Source of the DNA: Kribbella italica
Lineage (GTDB): Bacteria > Actinomycetota > Actinomycetes > Propionibacteriales > Kribbellaceae
Assembly: GCF_014205135.1 (NCBI RefSeq)
Contig: NZ_JACHMY010000001.1
Span: 6,386,001 to 6,450,000, forward strand
Length of the DNA: 64,000 nucleotides
Direction: 5' to 3'
Shown here: positions 27,532 to 35,914 of the stretch, piece after piece
Position numbering within the stretch: the stretch's first letter is position 1
Layout of the letters: each line of letters starts with the position of its first letter
Program-made: the position numbers and the translations under genes
Notes under the pieces: model-generated
Told to the model about the DNA's origin: nothing
The model's database searches: none
The model's input: only the letters and a program-made list of their open reading frames with translations

Positions 27532-28248
27532 ATGACTCCTTCGCAGAATCGTCCTGTTGCTGTTGTCACCGGAGCGTCGGCCGGCCTCGGGCTGGCGCTC
27601 GCGCAGGGGCTCGCCGAGCGTGGATGGTCGCTGATCATCGACGCTCGGGGAGCCGACGCGCTCAAGGACGCGGCCGACCAGTTGGCCGCCAAGACCGACG
27701 TCGTCCCGCTGGCCGGCGACGTCACCGACGCCGAGCACCGCGCCGATCTGGTGGACGCGGTCGGCGAACTCGGCCGGCTCGATCTCCTGGTCAACAACGC
27801 GAGCTACCTCGGCCCGAGTCCGCTGCAGCCGTTGGCCGCCGCCGATCTCGACGAGCTGCGCCGGGTGTACGAGGTCGACGTGATCGCGCCGATCGCACTG
27901 GCCCAGGCGCTGATTCCCGAACTGGGCAAAGCGAACGGGATCGTGCTGAACGTCAGCTCCGACGCGGCCGTCGAGGCCTACGAAGGCTGGGGCGGCTACG
28001 GATCGGCGAAGGCGGCGCTCGATCACGCGAGTGCCGTACTGGCGGCCGAGCATCCCGGGCTCGCCGTGTACGCCGTGGATCCGGGCGACCTGCGGACCGC
28101 GATGCACCAGGCGGCCTTCCCGGGTGAGGACATCTCGGACCGGCCGGAGCCGGCGGCCGTCGTACCGGCGCTGCTCGCGTTGCTGGACAGCCGGCCGGCG
28201 AGCGGTCGCTACCGGGCGTCCGAGTTCGCACCGGCGGAGGCGTCGTGA
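27532..28248 (+). CDS. Short-chain dehydrogenase/reductase under SoxR control
   Basis: A 238-residue classical SDR: TGASAGLGLALA cofactor loop near residue 14, NNASYLGPS, catalytic Ser in NVSSDAAV and Tyr/Lys in YGSAKAALDHA. The later VDPGDLRTAM is typical. It is probably NADP(H)-dependent. It starts a two-gene operon: its stop overlaps the GTG of the QueA-like gene by four bases. The SoxR promoter directly before it predicts induction by redox-active compounds, as for the oxidoreductases of the Streptomyces SoxR regulon. Confidence 0.9.
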   Translation: MTPSQNRPVAVVTGASAGLGLALAQGLAERGWSLIIDARGADALKDAADQLAAKTDVVPLAGDVTDAEHRADLVDAVGELGRLDLLVNNASYLGPSPLQPLAAADLDELRRVYEVDVIAPIALAQALIPELGKANGIVLNVSSDAAVEAYEGWGGYGSAKAALDHASAVLAAEHPGLAVYAVDPGDLRTAMHQAAFPGEDISDRPEPAAVVPALLALLDSRPASGRYRASEFAPAEAS

Positions 28249-29276
28249 AAGTCCATCCACAGACGAGATTCACGCTGCCCGACGAACTGAACGCCGTCGA
28301 GCCGCCGGAGGCCCGAGGTCTGGCGCGGGACCAGGTGAAGCTGCTGGTCGCGGAGGGGTCGACCGTGCGGCACACCCGGTTCGACCGGATCGGTGAGCAC
28401 CTGCGGCCGGGCGACCTGCTGCTGGTGAACACCTCCGGCACGCTGGCCGCCGCTGTCGACGGCTCGTGGATCACCGGCTCGGGAGTAGCGCCTGTGGTGG
28501 TGCACTTCTCGACCGCGCTCGACGACGGCACCTGGGTGATCGAGCTGCGCAACGGTGGCTCACCGATGCTCGGCGGCGCGATCGGTGATCAGGTGGAGTT
28601 GCCGGACGGCGTACTGACTTTGCTGGCGCCGTACCAGGAAGGCTCGACGCGGCTGTGGCGAGCAGATCCGCCGGCGGCCGATGTGGTCGAGTACCTGCGC
28701 AAGCACGGGCGGCCGATCAGCTACAAGTACGTCGACCGGCAGTGGCCGCTCGCGCTGTACCAGACCGTGTTCGCCAACCAGCCTGGTTCGGCGGAGATGC
28801 CCAGTGCCGGCAGGCCGTTCAGCTTCGAGCTGGTCAGTCAGCTGGCGGCATCCGGCGTACTGATCGCGCCGATCCTCTTGCACTGTGGGGTTTCGTCGCT
28901 GGAGAGCCACGAGCCGCCACTGCCCGAGCGGTACGCCGTGCCGGAGCACACCGCGCGGCTGGTCAACTGGGTGAAGGCGAACGGCGGCCGGGTGATCGCC
29001 GTCGGTACCACGGCCGTCCGCGCGATCGAGTCGAGCGCCCTGCCGAGCGGATCGGTGCTGGCGTCGAGCGGCTGGACCGATCTGGTCCTCGGACCCGACC
29101 GGCCCGCGTCGGTCGTCGACGGGCTGATCACCGGCATGCACGCACCCGAGGCGTCCCACCTGCTCCTGCTGGAGTCCGTCGTCGGTGGTCCTGTCGTCCA
29201 GCAGGCGTACGACGCGGCGCTGCGGCAGCACTACCTGTGGCACGAGTTCGGCGACGTGTGCCTGATGCTGCGCTGA
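28245..29276 (+). CDS. QueA-like protein (SAM:tRNA ribosyltransferase-isomerase family)
   Basis: 343 residues, near the usual QueA length. Family blocks seen: LPDELNAVEPPEARGLARD at the start, RPGDLLLVNTSGTLAAAV (canonical QueA has NDTRV..A here), YQTVFANQPGSAEMPSAGRPFS, and GGRVIAVGTTAVRAIES. Canonical QueA adds the epoxycyclopentanediol ring from SAM to preQ1-tRNA. No other queuosine gene is in the window, and this actinobacterial branch is divergent, so a different SAM-dependent role is possible. The GTG start overlaps the SDR stop, tying it to the SoxR promoter. Confidence 0.82.
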   Translation: MKVHPQTRFTLPDELNAVEPPEARGLARDQVKLLVAEGSTVRHTRFDRIGEHLRPGDLLLVNTSGTLAAAVDGSWITGSGVAPVVVHFSTALDDGTWVIELRNGGSPMLGGAIGDQVELPDGVLTLLAPYQEGSTRLWRADPPAADVVEYLRKHGRPISYKYVDRQWPLALYQTVFANQPGSAEMPSAGRPFSFELVSQLAASGVLIAPILLHCGVSSLESHEPPLPERYAVPEHTARLVNWVKANGGRVIAVGTTAVRAIESSALPSGSVLASSGWTDLVLGPDRPASVVDGLITGMHAPEASHLLLLESVVGGPVVQQAYDAALRQHYLWHEFGDVCLMLR

Positions 29277-29286
29277 CCGGGCCGCC

Positions 29287-29424
29287 TCAGTTCTTGTCCA
29301 CCTCGACCGGCTCCTTGGTCTCCTCCCGCTGCCCGACCTCGGTCAGGTCAGCGGCGGGCTCCGTGGCCGGCGGTCCGCCCTCGTTGCCCGGCCGGGCCCG
29401 CTTGTCCACGGCCCGCGGACTCAT
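29287..29424 (-). CDS. Small hypothetical protein, 45 residues
   Basis: Reads MSPRAVDKRARPGNEGGPPA... and ends in EVDKN; charged, hydrophilic and probably disordered. Third codon positions are almost all G or C, as in real genes of this genome. No clear ribosome binding site precedes the ATG; an in-frame GTG lies four codons upstream. No family recognised. Confidence 0.4.
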   Translation of the reverse strand: MSPRAVDKRARPGNEGGPPATEPAADLTEVGQREETKEPVEVDKN

Positions 29425-29561
29425 CCGACCCACCACCGCACGCTGGTAGCACTCATCGCGAATGTCCTTACCTGCAAGGTCCCCCGTCGGGACTTCACTC
29501 GTTTGACGAACGAACAGTGCCCGTCGTCATGCGCGATGACAGACTGAATCAGAATTGTGGC

Positions 29562-30164
29562 CTAGGCCGTTGAGTTCTCGCCATAGCCGTGGAGAAACGC
29601 GTGCACGCCGGAGCGCACCGTCTCGGCCACCTCCTCGTCGAGGGTCCGGGAGCGGTACGCCGGGTCGGTGCCGCTGATCAGGGCCGAGAAGTGCAGGGCG
29701 GCGCGGAGCGGGTCCTCGAGGGTCAGCAGGCCGTCGGCGGCGAAGGCTTCGAAGCGGGCAGCGAGCGCACGGCGTACGGCGAGCGGGCCGGTCTGCTGCC
29801 AGGTCTCGATCACCTCGGCCGGGATGTGTCCGCCCTCGGCGTTGATCTGCCGGACCAGGGCCGAGTGTTCGACGTGGTCCGGGACCGGCGTACGCCAGGC
29901 GATGCCGAAGGCGACCAGGTCCTCCTCCAGATCGCCGATCGTGCCCAGGTAGCGGTCGATCAGGGCGAGCTGCGCGGCGGCGACCCCGGCCGCGCTGGTC
30001 TCGATCACGGCGGCGAACAGTCCGGCCTTGTCCCCGAAGTGGTTGTAGATCGTCCGGGTCGAGACCCGCGCCGCGGCGGCGATCACGTCGATGCTCGCCC
30101 GGGTGTAGCCGTCGCGGGCGAAGACCGTCCGGGCGCCGGCCAGCACCGCCGTGCGTTTGTCCAC
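29562..30164 (-). CDS. TetR family regulator of the F420-oxidoreductase gene
   Basis: 200 residues with a classical TetR HTH: RTAVLAGARTVFARDGYTRASIDVIAAAARVSTRTIYNHFGDKAGL. The C-terminal domain is of the TetR_C type (FEAFAADGLLTLEDPLRAALHFSALISG). The GTG start has a strong GGAGGAG. Two perfect palindromic operators lie in the 86-base gap to the divergent PPOX gene, so it probably represses both genes. Confidence 0.92.
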   Translation of the reverse strand: MDKRTAVLAGARTVFARDGYTRASIDVIAAAARVSTRTIYNHFGDKAGLFAAVIETSAAGVAAAQLALIDRYLGTIGDLEEDLVAFGIAWRTPVPDHVEHSALVRQINAEGGHIPAEVIETWQQTGPLAVRRALAARFEAFAADGLLTLEDPLRAALHFSALISGTDPAYRSRTLDEEVAETVRSGVHAFLHGYGENSTA

Positions 30165-30179
30165 GGTCTCCTCCAGGAA

Positions 30180-30216
30180 TACAACGCCCGTTGTACTTGT
30201 TACAACGATCGTTGTA
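30180..30216. promoter_or_regulatory. Two tandem TetR operators
   Basis: Two perfect 16-bp palindromes with the same arms, TACAACG-NN-CGTTGTA, at 30180-30195 and 30201-30216. Their starts are 21 bases apart, two helical turns, so two dimers would bind the same face of DNA. They lie just upstream of the TetR start and before the PPOX gene. Confidence 0.9.
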
Positions 30217-30250
30217 CCTTAACCCGACACCTTCTTGAGGAGAATCCCCG

Positions 30251-30652
30251 ATGTCCTTCACCCCGGAAGAGCTCGCCTATCTCGAGTCCCAGCCGCTGGC
30301 CCGCCTCGCCACCGTCGATCTCGACGGTCAGCCGGACGTCGTCCCGGTCGGCCTGGAGTACGACGGCACCTACTTCTACATCGGTGGGCACAGTCCCGAG
30401 CGCACCCGCAAGGTGCTGAACGTCCGGGACGGCAACCAGCAGATCGCGCTGGTGGTCGACGACCTGGTGTCCCACGACCCCTGGTCGCCGCGCTTCGTCC
30501 GGATCTACGGCACCGCCGAGGTGATCGAGCGCGAAGGACAGTTCGGCGCCGGCACCTACCTGCGGATCACGCCGACGGTGAGCTGGAGCTGGCACCTCGA
30601 CGGCCGCGCGGTCGAAGAGGCGCCGCACGCTCCCCGTCGTACTGAGCACTAA
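30251..30652 (+). CDS. PPOX-class F420-dependent oxidoreductase
   Basis: A 133-residue split-beta-barrel protein of the pyridoxamine-oxidase-like, F420-binding class: FTPEELAYLESQPLARLATVDLDGQPDVVPVG at the start and YIGGHSPERTRKVLNVRDGNQQIALVVDDL in the middle. Such proteins reduce diverse substrates with F420H2. The ATG has GAGGAG eight bases upstream. The last 15 residues are not conserved in such proteins. Paired with a divergent TetR gene, it is probably induced by a small molecule. Confidence 0.9.
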   Translation: MSFTPEELAYLESQPLARLATVDLDGQPDVVPVGLEYDGTYFYIGGHSPERTRKVLNVRDGNQQIALVVDDLVSHDPWSPRFVRIYGTAEVIEREGQFGAGTYLRITPTVSWSWHLDGRAVEEAPHAPRRTEH

Positions 30653-31413
30653 CGGTTGATCCAGGCGAGCGTCGCGGGTAGGGCCTCCGACAGCGGCGGC
30701 AGGTCGGGGTGCCACTTGAGCTCCCACTCCAGCGAGAGCGGGTAGTCCGTGCCGTCGAGCGCGGTCAGCAGCTCGCCGATCGGGTAGTCGCCGGCGCCCA
30801 TCGCGACCGGCTTGTACTCCCGCTGCGAGTCGTGGTCCTTGATCTGGACGAACTCGAGCCACGGCCGCAGCAGCGCGAGCGACTCGGCCGGCGTCTCCCC
30901 GGTCCGCCGGGTGTGCGCGGCGTCCCAGATCACCCGCGCGTCGTGGGCCGGGACCTCACGGTCGAGCAGCGCGCAGAAGGCGGCGATGCTCCGGCCCGAC
31001 GAGTGCGTGTCGTGGGTCTCGAGCAGCACGCTGACCTCGGTCCCCGACCGTGCGACCCGGTCCATCGCCCGCAGCTCGCCGGGGGTCGGCTCGCCGGTGG
31101 CGTCCGGGTCGTCGCGCATGAACGCCCGGACGCCGCGCGCGCCGAGGTCGTGCGCCAGCTCCAGGTGCTCGGCGAGCGGCTGCTCCTCGACGCCGCACAG
31201 GTGCACGTAGCTGTCGACGGCGAGGATCTCCAGGCCGGCGTCCTCGATCCGGCCACGCAGCGTACGGCGTTCGGCCGGGGTCAGTCCGACGTGGGTGAAC
31301 TCTTCGTCGGCGGCCCGCAGTTCCAGGCCGGAGATCTTGTTCGCGTGGGCGAGTTCCAGGACGGTGTCGAGCGGTGCGCCGGCGCAGCCGAGCGTGGAGA
31401 AGGCCAGGGTCAT
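30649..31413 (-). CDS. Sugar phosphate isomerase/epimerase (xylose-isomerase-like TIM barrel)
   Basis: 254 residues, TIM barrel of the AP endonuclease 2 / xylose isomerase-like group. Metal-ligand-like positions are seen in ISGLELRA, VSVLLETHDTH, VIWDAAHTRRTGE, FVQIKDHD and LSLEWELKWHP. It probably isomerises or epimerises a sugar or inositol derivative. A TAAGCT box and a LacI-type operator lie before the ATG, and the mRNA could be leaderless. Its stop overlaps that of the converging PPOX gene. Confidence 0.85.
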   Translation of the reverse strand: MTLAFSTLGCAGAPLDTVLELAHANKISGLELRAADEEFTHVGLTPAERRTLRGRIEDAGLEILAVDSYVHLCGVEEQPLAEHLELAHDLGARGVRAFMRDDPDATGEPTPGELRAMDRVARSGTEVSVLLETHDTHSSGRSIAAFCALLDREVPAHDARVIWDAAHTRRTGETPAESLALLRPWLEFVQIKDHDSQREYKPVAMGAGDYPIGELLTALDGTDYPLSLEWELKWHPDLPPLSEALPATLAWINR

Positions 31414-31428
31414 GTCACCCGAGCTTAC

Positions 31429-31447
31429 CGTGCAAACGCTTTCCGCA
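31429..31447. promoter_or_regulatory. LacI-family operator before the isomerase gene
   Basis: TGCAAACGCTTTCCGCA (31431-31447) fits the LacI-type pattern of half-sites around a central CG (GGAAAGCG/TTTGC on the minus strand). It sits about 18 bases upstream of the isomerase ATG, between -35 and -10 regions, so it would repress. The cognate regulator is not adjacent. Confidence 0.55.
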
Positions 31448-31456
31448 CAGGACGGA

Positions 31457-31495
31457 GAAGAGGCCTGATCCCGGGGGGTGGGATCAGGCCTCTTC
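31457..31495. terminator. Bidirectional terminator-like hairpin
   Basis: Perfect 16-bp stem (31457-31472 with 31480-31495), seven-base loop, 18 bases after the stop codon of the minus-strand DUF4328 gene. Insulates it from the isomerase promoter. Confidence 0.8.
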
Positions 31496-31513
31496 GGGAG
31501 GGCCGGGGCCGGA

Positions 31514-33715
31514 TCAGGTCCAGCGGCGGCGGGGGTGCGTCCGCGGCGCGGTGTGCTCGCCGGTGTCCTCGTCGGCCGGGGCCGGGGGCGGAGTGGCGGC
31601 CGGCGGCTCGGCGGGCTCGTACGAGTACGGCGCCTGCTGGTACTGCGACTCGGCCGGCTGGGAGTAGTCGGTCGCGCTGTAGTCCGTCGACGAGTAGTTG
31701 CCGTTGTCGTAGGACTCGGGCGCGTAGTTCGGGCTGTAGTCGTAGGTCGAGTCGGAGTAGCTGCTCTGCGCCGGCGAGCTGTAGGAGTCGTAGGTCGAGC
31801 TGTACGACTCGTACGTCGGCTCGGCCGGCTGCTGCGGCGCGTAGGAGGAGCTGTAGTCCGAGTAGGTCGACTCGGTGTACGACGAGCTGTAGTCCGGGGT
31901 GTACGCCGTCTCGTAGCTCGACGGGACCGCCGGGGCGTCGTACGCCGCGTAGGTCGGCTCCGGCGCGTAGCTCGGCTCGGGGGTGTAGGCGGCGGGCTCC
32001 GGCGTGTACGTCGGCTCCGGCCCGTACGACGGCACCGAGGGCAGCGGCTTCGACGGCGTGAGGTAGTCGTCGGTGTCCGCCTGGTAGGTGGGCTCCTGCG
32101 GTGTTGGTTGCTGGAAGGCAGGCTCGGTGGGCTGAACCGCCGACGGGCTGTCCACCGCGACCCGAGCGGCCCGGCGACCGGCGCGCGCAACAGGTGCCGG
32201 CTCGGGCTCCGGCTCGGGCGCGGGGATCGGTGCCGACGACGTCAGGTAGTCGGACGAGGTCTCGTAGGAGGAGTAGCCCTGCGCGTACGTCGACGACCAG
32301 GACGGCTCCGGCTCGGCGACCGGGGTCGGCTCGGGCTGGTACGAATACGGGTCGGGCTGCGCGGCGGTCAGCGGCGGCGGGGCGACCGTCTCGGCCTGCC
32401 AGCTCGGCAGCGGGGCCGACAGCAGGTCGTCCCCGGTGGAGCTGTAGCTGGTGCCGGCCCAGCTCGGCGACTCCAGACCCGCAGCGGTCTGCTGGTACGA
32501 CGGGGTGGCCTCCTCGACCGGGCCCGGCTCGTCCCGCCAGGTCTCGACCGGGCTGAACTGCTCGGTCGCCGGGCCGGACTCCTGCCAGCTCTCCGCCACC
32601 GGGGCGAACGGGCTCCAGGCCGGAGCCTCTTCTTCAGCCGGTGCGGGCGCGAACGGCGAGCCGGTGGCTCCGCCGCTCACCGCCTCGGCAGCCAGTCCAC
32701 CGGCCGCGGCCGCGCCGAACGGGCTCGCACCGGATCCACCACCGAAGGTCGTCTCGGTCGCCGCTGGAGCGCTGAACGGGCTGGCGGTCGTGGAGCCGCC
32801 ACCGAAGGTCGTCTCGTTGGCGTACTGCGTCGGAGGCTGCTGGTTGTAGCCGGTGCGGCGCTCCGGGGAGCGCTCGAGCCGCAGCGCCGGGGCGGTCGCG
32901 ATCGGCTCGGCGATCGGCTGCTGCTCGGAGGTGTCGTCGTCGGCGTACGTCGGGACGGCGGTCAGCTTCGGCTCGCGCTGGTCCCACCACGGGACCCACT
33001 CGCGGCCGGCCTGCATCGCGTTGATCTTGCGGATCACCAGCATCCCGCCGACCGCGGCGGCCGCGGTCAGCAGCAGCGACGCGGTCCCGGCCAGCGCGAT
33101 TCCGCGCAGGGTGCCGACGGTCGGGGCCATCCACATCAGGAACCGGCGCACCACGATGTCGAACGCGAGCGCGCCGACCCAGGCGATCCACCACACCTGG
33201 GTCAGGAGCGGCGGCCTGAACCGGCGCAGGTCGTCGGCGTACACGGGGGTCTTCGGATCGCTGGCCAGCCAGACGTCGTCGACGATCTGCTTGGGGTACC
33301 AGAGGTTGGGGCCGGGGCAGAACCAGCTGGCCAGCACCCAGCCGTGGCTGCGGCGGTGGTCGGCCTGGCAGAACACCTCGGAGTTGACCCGGGCGCGCCA
33401 CAGCCAGATCACGAAGACCACGGCGGCCGCGACCGAGACGATCACGTTCGGGATCGAGGTGAGCCGGGCGATCGTGTCGGCCCGGTTCAGGATCGCCATG
33501 TCGACGTCGGCGCCGTCGCCGAGGAACTGGCTGACCGCGTTGTAGGTGTTCCAGTCCGACCACGTGACCACCAGATGGGTCAGGGTGGAGGCGAACAGCA
33601 GAGCGGTCGCGATCTTGCCGACGGTGCCGACCTGCTGGAACTCCTCAGCAGCATGTGGCTGCCACTCGTCGTGGGTATCGGCAGCGGAAAAGACCGCCGT
33701 TTGCGGGTGGCTCAC
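31514..33715 (-). CDS. DUF4328 protein with a very long Tyr/Ser/Pro-rich disordered tail
   Basis: 733 residues. Positions 1-240 are the DUF4328 membrane core with about five hydrophobic segments (VIWLWRARVNSEVFC, RRSHGWVLASWFCPGPNLWYPKQIVDDVWLAS). From about 255 to the end the chain is low-complexity: FGGGS repeats, then PEP, YSS, TYTPEP and SSYDY-like motifs, ending in a basic RRRW. GTG 33715 is chosen with GAGGGA upstream. The tail is three times longer than in the other two DUF4328 proteins here. Function unknown; the tyrosine-rich tail could support condensate formation or phosphorylation. Confidence 0.85.
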   Translation of the reverse strand: MSHPQTAVFSAADTHDEWQPHAAEEFQQVGTVGKIATALLFASTLTHLVVTWSDWNTYNAVSQFLGDGADVDMAILNRADTIARLTSIPNVIVSVAAAVVFVIWLWRARVNSEVFCQADHRRSHGWVLASWFCPGPNLWYPKQIVDDVWLASDPKTPVYADDLRRFRPPLLTQVWWIAWVGALAFDIVVRRFLMWMAPTVGTLRGIALAGTASLLLTAAAAVGGMLVIRKINAMQAGREWVPWWDQREPKLTAVPTYADDDTSEQQPIAEPIATAPALRLERSPERRTGYNQQPPTQYANETTFGGGSTTASPFSAPAATETTFGGGSGASPFGAAAAGGLAAEAVSGGATGSPFAPAPAEEEAPAWSPFAPVAESWQESGPATEQFSPVETWRDEPGPVEEATPSYQQTAAGLESPSWAGTSYSSTGDDLLSAPLPSWQAETVAPPPLTAAQPDPYSYQPEPTPVAEPEPSWSSTYAQGYSSYETSSDYLTSSAPIPAPEPEPEPAPVARAGRRAARVAVDSPSAVQPTEPAFQQPTPQEPTYQADTDDYLTPSKPLPSVPSYGPEPTYTPEPAAYTPEPSYAPEPTYAAYDAPAVPSSYETAYTPDYSSSYTESTYSDYSSSYAPQQPAEPTYESYSSTYDSYSSPAQSSYSDSTYDYSPNYAPESYDNGNYSSTDYSATDYSQPAESQYQQAPYSYEPAEPPAATPPPAPADEDTGEHTAPRTHPRRRWT

Positions 33716-33920
33716 GTCGTGCGTCCCTCGCGTTGCTGGAACTCCGTCTGTTCGGCGTCTCGGTCGAATCCTGCCCCCGCGTGACCGAGCCCCATTGATA
33801 CCACGAAGTAAGTACCCGTGTGGAGTCGAGCCCAGCACGGAGGGTATCGACTTAACGAGTTCTTTTCCTACGCCCATCACCACTTGTAACGACGCAGTGG
33901 ACGGTCCGTGACGGGTTGCT

Positions 33921-34742
33921 TTACGGCGCAGGGTTCCCGTGCGCCCACCACGGCGTCCACGGGCGCTGGGTCTGCAGGTCGTTGATCCGCCGGATCAGGA
34001 TCATCGCCAGCACCGCCGCGGCCGTCGTACTGACCGCGGAGACGGTCGACAGCCAGGCGTTCTCGCGCAGCTCGCCGAGCTGGGGTGCGCCGTCGAGGAC
34101 GCTGCGCTGGCCGACGTTGTCGAGCACCAGGCCGACCACCCAGGTCAGCCACCAGGCCCAGACCAGCCGGGTGCCCGGGATGCCGCGGAGAGTCGGCAGG
34201 TGCGGCGGCGTCCGGGGGTCGCTGGCCGCGACGATGTCGTCGACGACCTGCTTGGGGTACCAGAGGTTCACCACGGGGACGATCCAGCCGCCGAGCACCC
34301 AGCCGCGGGTGTAGCGGTGCTCGCCGCGGCAGAACATCTCGGCGTTCCAGCGGACCCGCCACAGCCAGACGATGAAGACCACGGCCGAGGTGAACAGCGC
34401 GAGCGCGGCGATGATGCCGAACAGCCCGGAGATCAGGTCGGCGTCGTCCATCCGGTCCGCGTCGCCGGCGTACAGGCGCAGGGTCCGGTAGGAGTTCCAG
34501 TCCGACCAGGCGGTGGCCCAGCTCATCACCGTGACCGCGCCGATCAGGACCGAGGCCGCCAGGCCCATCGCGTGCTCCGCGGTGAACCACCGGTCCAACG
34601 GAGGGGACGGCGGCCGCTTCGGCAGCAGGTGCGCGCCGCCGGCTTCCGGTACGCCGTACTGCGGGTACGTCGGCGGAGTGGCGGAACGGTACGTGCCCGG
34701 CAGGTACCTCGGGAGGTCGGAGCCAGGGGTCTGGTCGGTCAC
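33921..34742 (-). CDS. DUF4328 membrane protein (short paralogue)
   Basis: 273 residues, with the same core as the previous gene: WLWRVRWNAEMFCRGEHRYTRGWVLGGWIVPVVNLWYPKQVVDDIVAAS and WWLTWVVGLVLDN. About five membrane segments; a 40-residue Pro-rich N-terminus and hardly any tail. Both proteins share the closing motif WxPWW (VPWWDQRE / TPWWAHGN). GTG 34742 has GAGGGG six bases upstream. Tandem with the long paralogue, so probably a duplication. Confidence 0.88.
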   Translation of the reverse strand: MTDQTPGSDLPRYLPGTYRSATPPTYPQYGVPEAGGAHLLPKRPPSPPLDRWFTAEHAMGLAASVLIGAVTVMSWATAWSDWNSYRTLRLYAGDADRMDDADLISGLFGIIAALALFTSAVVFIVWLWRVRWNAEMFCRGEHRYTRGWVLGGWIVPVVNLWYPKQVVDDIVAASDPRTPPHLPTLRGIPGTRLVWAWWLTWVVGLVLDNVGQRSVLDGAPQLGELRENAWLSTVSAVSTTAAAVLAMILIRRINDLQTQRPWTPWWAHGNPAP

Positions 34743-34905
34743 GGACAACCCCTCGCTGCCGGTCGGGAAGAGAGCGACTCAGAAATAGCACACACAGGGT
34801 GACGAATCCAGAACCTTGTGTGCCCGTCGTCACCCGCCGCATCCATTGTGCCGCCTGGACGGCGGGACCCGGAAAAGTGTCGGTGCCGGGGTGGAGGATG
34901 GGTTC

Positions 34906-35388
34906 ATGCGCTGGTCCGTTGTCGGTTCGCCCATCGGTGACCTGTCCCTGGCCGTCGACGACACCGGGGTGTGCCGGGTGACGTTCGGCGTCGTCGACGG
35001 CATCGAGCCGGTCACCGTGCCCGACCCGCTGCTGGTCGAGGCCCACGAGCAGGTGAAGGCGTACTTCGCCGGCGAGCGGACCGACTTCGACCTGCCGCTG
35101 TCGGTGCGTGGCGGCTCCACCTTCGAGCGCGCGGTCTGGCAGCAGCTGCTGCGCATCCCGTACGGCGAGATGCAGACCTACGGCGACGTCGCCAAAGCCG
35201 TCGGCGACGCGGGTGCGGCCCGGGCCGTCGGCGTCGCCTGCAACCGCAACCCGTTGCCGCTCGTCGTGCCCTGTCACCGGGTGGTCGGCGCGGGCGGCAA
35301 GATGGTCGGTTTCGGCGGTGGGATCCCCCGTAAACGGCACCTGCTGGAGCTCGAGGCCAGGGTCGCGTTCGAGAACCTCTGGAGCTGA
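34906..35388 (+). CDS. ogt: Methylated-DNA-protein cysteine methyltransferase
   Basis: 160 residues, the MGMT suicide enzyme that removes O6-alkyl groups from guanine. The active-site motif VVPCHRVVG is complete, followed by GGKMVGFGGGIPRKRHLLELE; the DNA-binding helix region reads FERAVWQQLLRIPYGEMQTYGDVAKAVG with the arginine finger in ARAVGVACNRNP. ATG 34906 has GGAGG eight bases before it. No Ada domain and no alkA neighbour. Confidence 0.95.
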   Translation: MRWSVVGSPIGDLSLAVDDTGVCRVTFGVVDGIEPVTVPDPLLVEAHEQVKAYFAGERTDFDLPLSVRGGSTFERAVWQQLLRIPYGEMQTYGDVAKAVGDAGAARAVGVACNRNPLPLVVPCHRVVGAGGKMVGFGGGIPRKRHLLELEARVAFENLWS

Positions 35389-35565
35389 CCGGCGACCCCG
35401 CCGGGAACCTGACGAAACCCTTACTCGGGAGTACTGCCGGGCAGTGGCAGGAGTCGGCCTCCCAGCGGCTAGTGTCGCTGCGAGCGATCAGACTGACACG
35501 CTTCAGACAGCCGTTCCAGCCTGGTCCGGTCGTGCCCCGCCCCGACCTCAGCCCGGAGACGAAAG

Positions 35566-35901
35566 ATGACCCAGTCCCCTGCCGATCCGCCGGTCACCAC
35601 CGGCGACTCACTCCACCCGGACCTGCACGCGTTGATGGACAAGAGTGCCGAGGAGTGGTCGGCGCCGGAGATCCAGAACGCGGCGCGCGAGGCGCTCCAG
35701 CTGCACGCCCCGGACCGGGAGCCGCTGACCAAGACGAAACGGTTCGGCGTCCTGCCGTGGATCCACCGCAACGACGCCGTCTGCGTGCACTGCGGAGCTA
35801 CCTACCCGTGCATCACCCACCGGTACGCGACGCAACTGCTGTCGGCCGGCCGGATCTCCACCACCTCGGGCCGCGACGAGCACGAGGACGACGACGACTG
35901 A
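35566..35901 (+). CDS. Hypothetical protein with a small Cys/His cluster
   Basis: 111 residues. Residues 1-70 are hydrophilic. CVHCGATYPCITH near residues 73-85 looks like a small zinc or iron site. The C-terminus is acidic (EHEDDDD). The ATG follows GGAGACGAAAG, a good ribosome binding site. A strong bidirectional terminator follows. Family not recognised. Confidence 0.75.
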   Translation: MTQSPADPPVTTGDSLHPDLHALMDKSAEEWSAPEIQNAAREALQLHAPDREPLTKTKRFGVLPWIHRNDAVCVHCGATYPCITHRYATQLLSAGRISTTSGRDEHEDDDD

Positions 35902-35914
35902 AGCAGCGAAAACC

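Noticed and set aside
25200..27797. 865-codon minus-strand frame over the GH87-type gene
   Set aside because: Shadow; the plus frame has a signal peptide and recognisable domains.
31478..33784. 768-codon plus-strand frame over the DUF4328 gene
   Set aside because: The product is Arg/Val/Gly low-complexity, while the minus frame has membrane segments and family motifs. The tail-region repeats make all frames look open.
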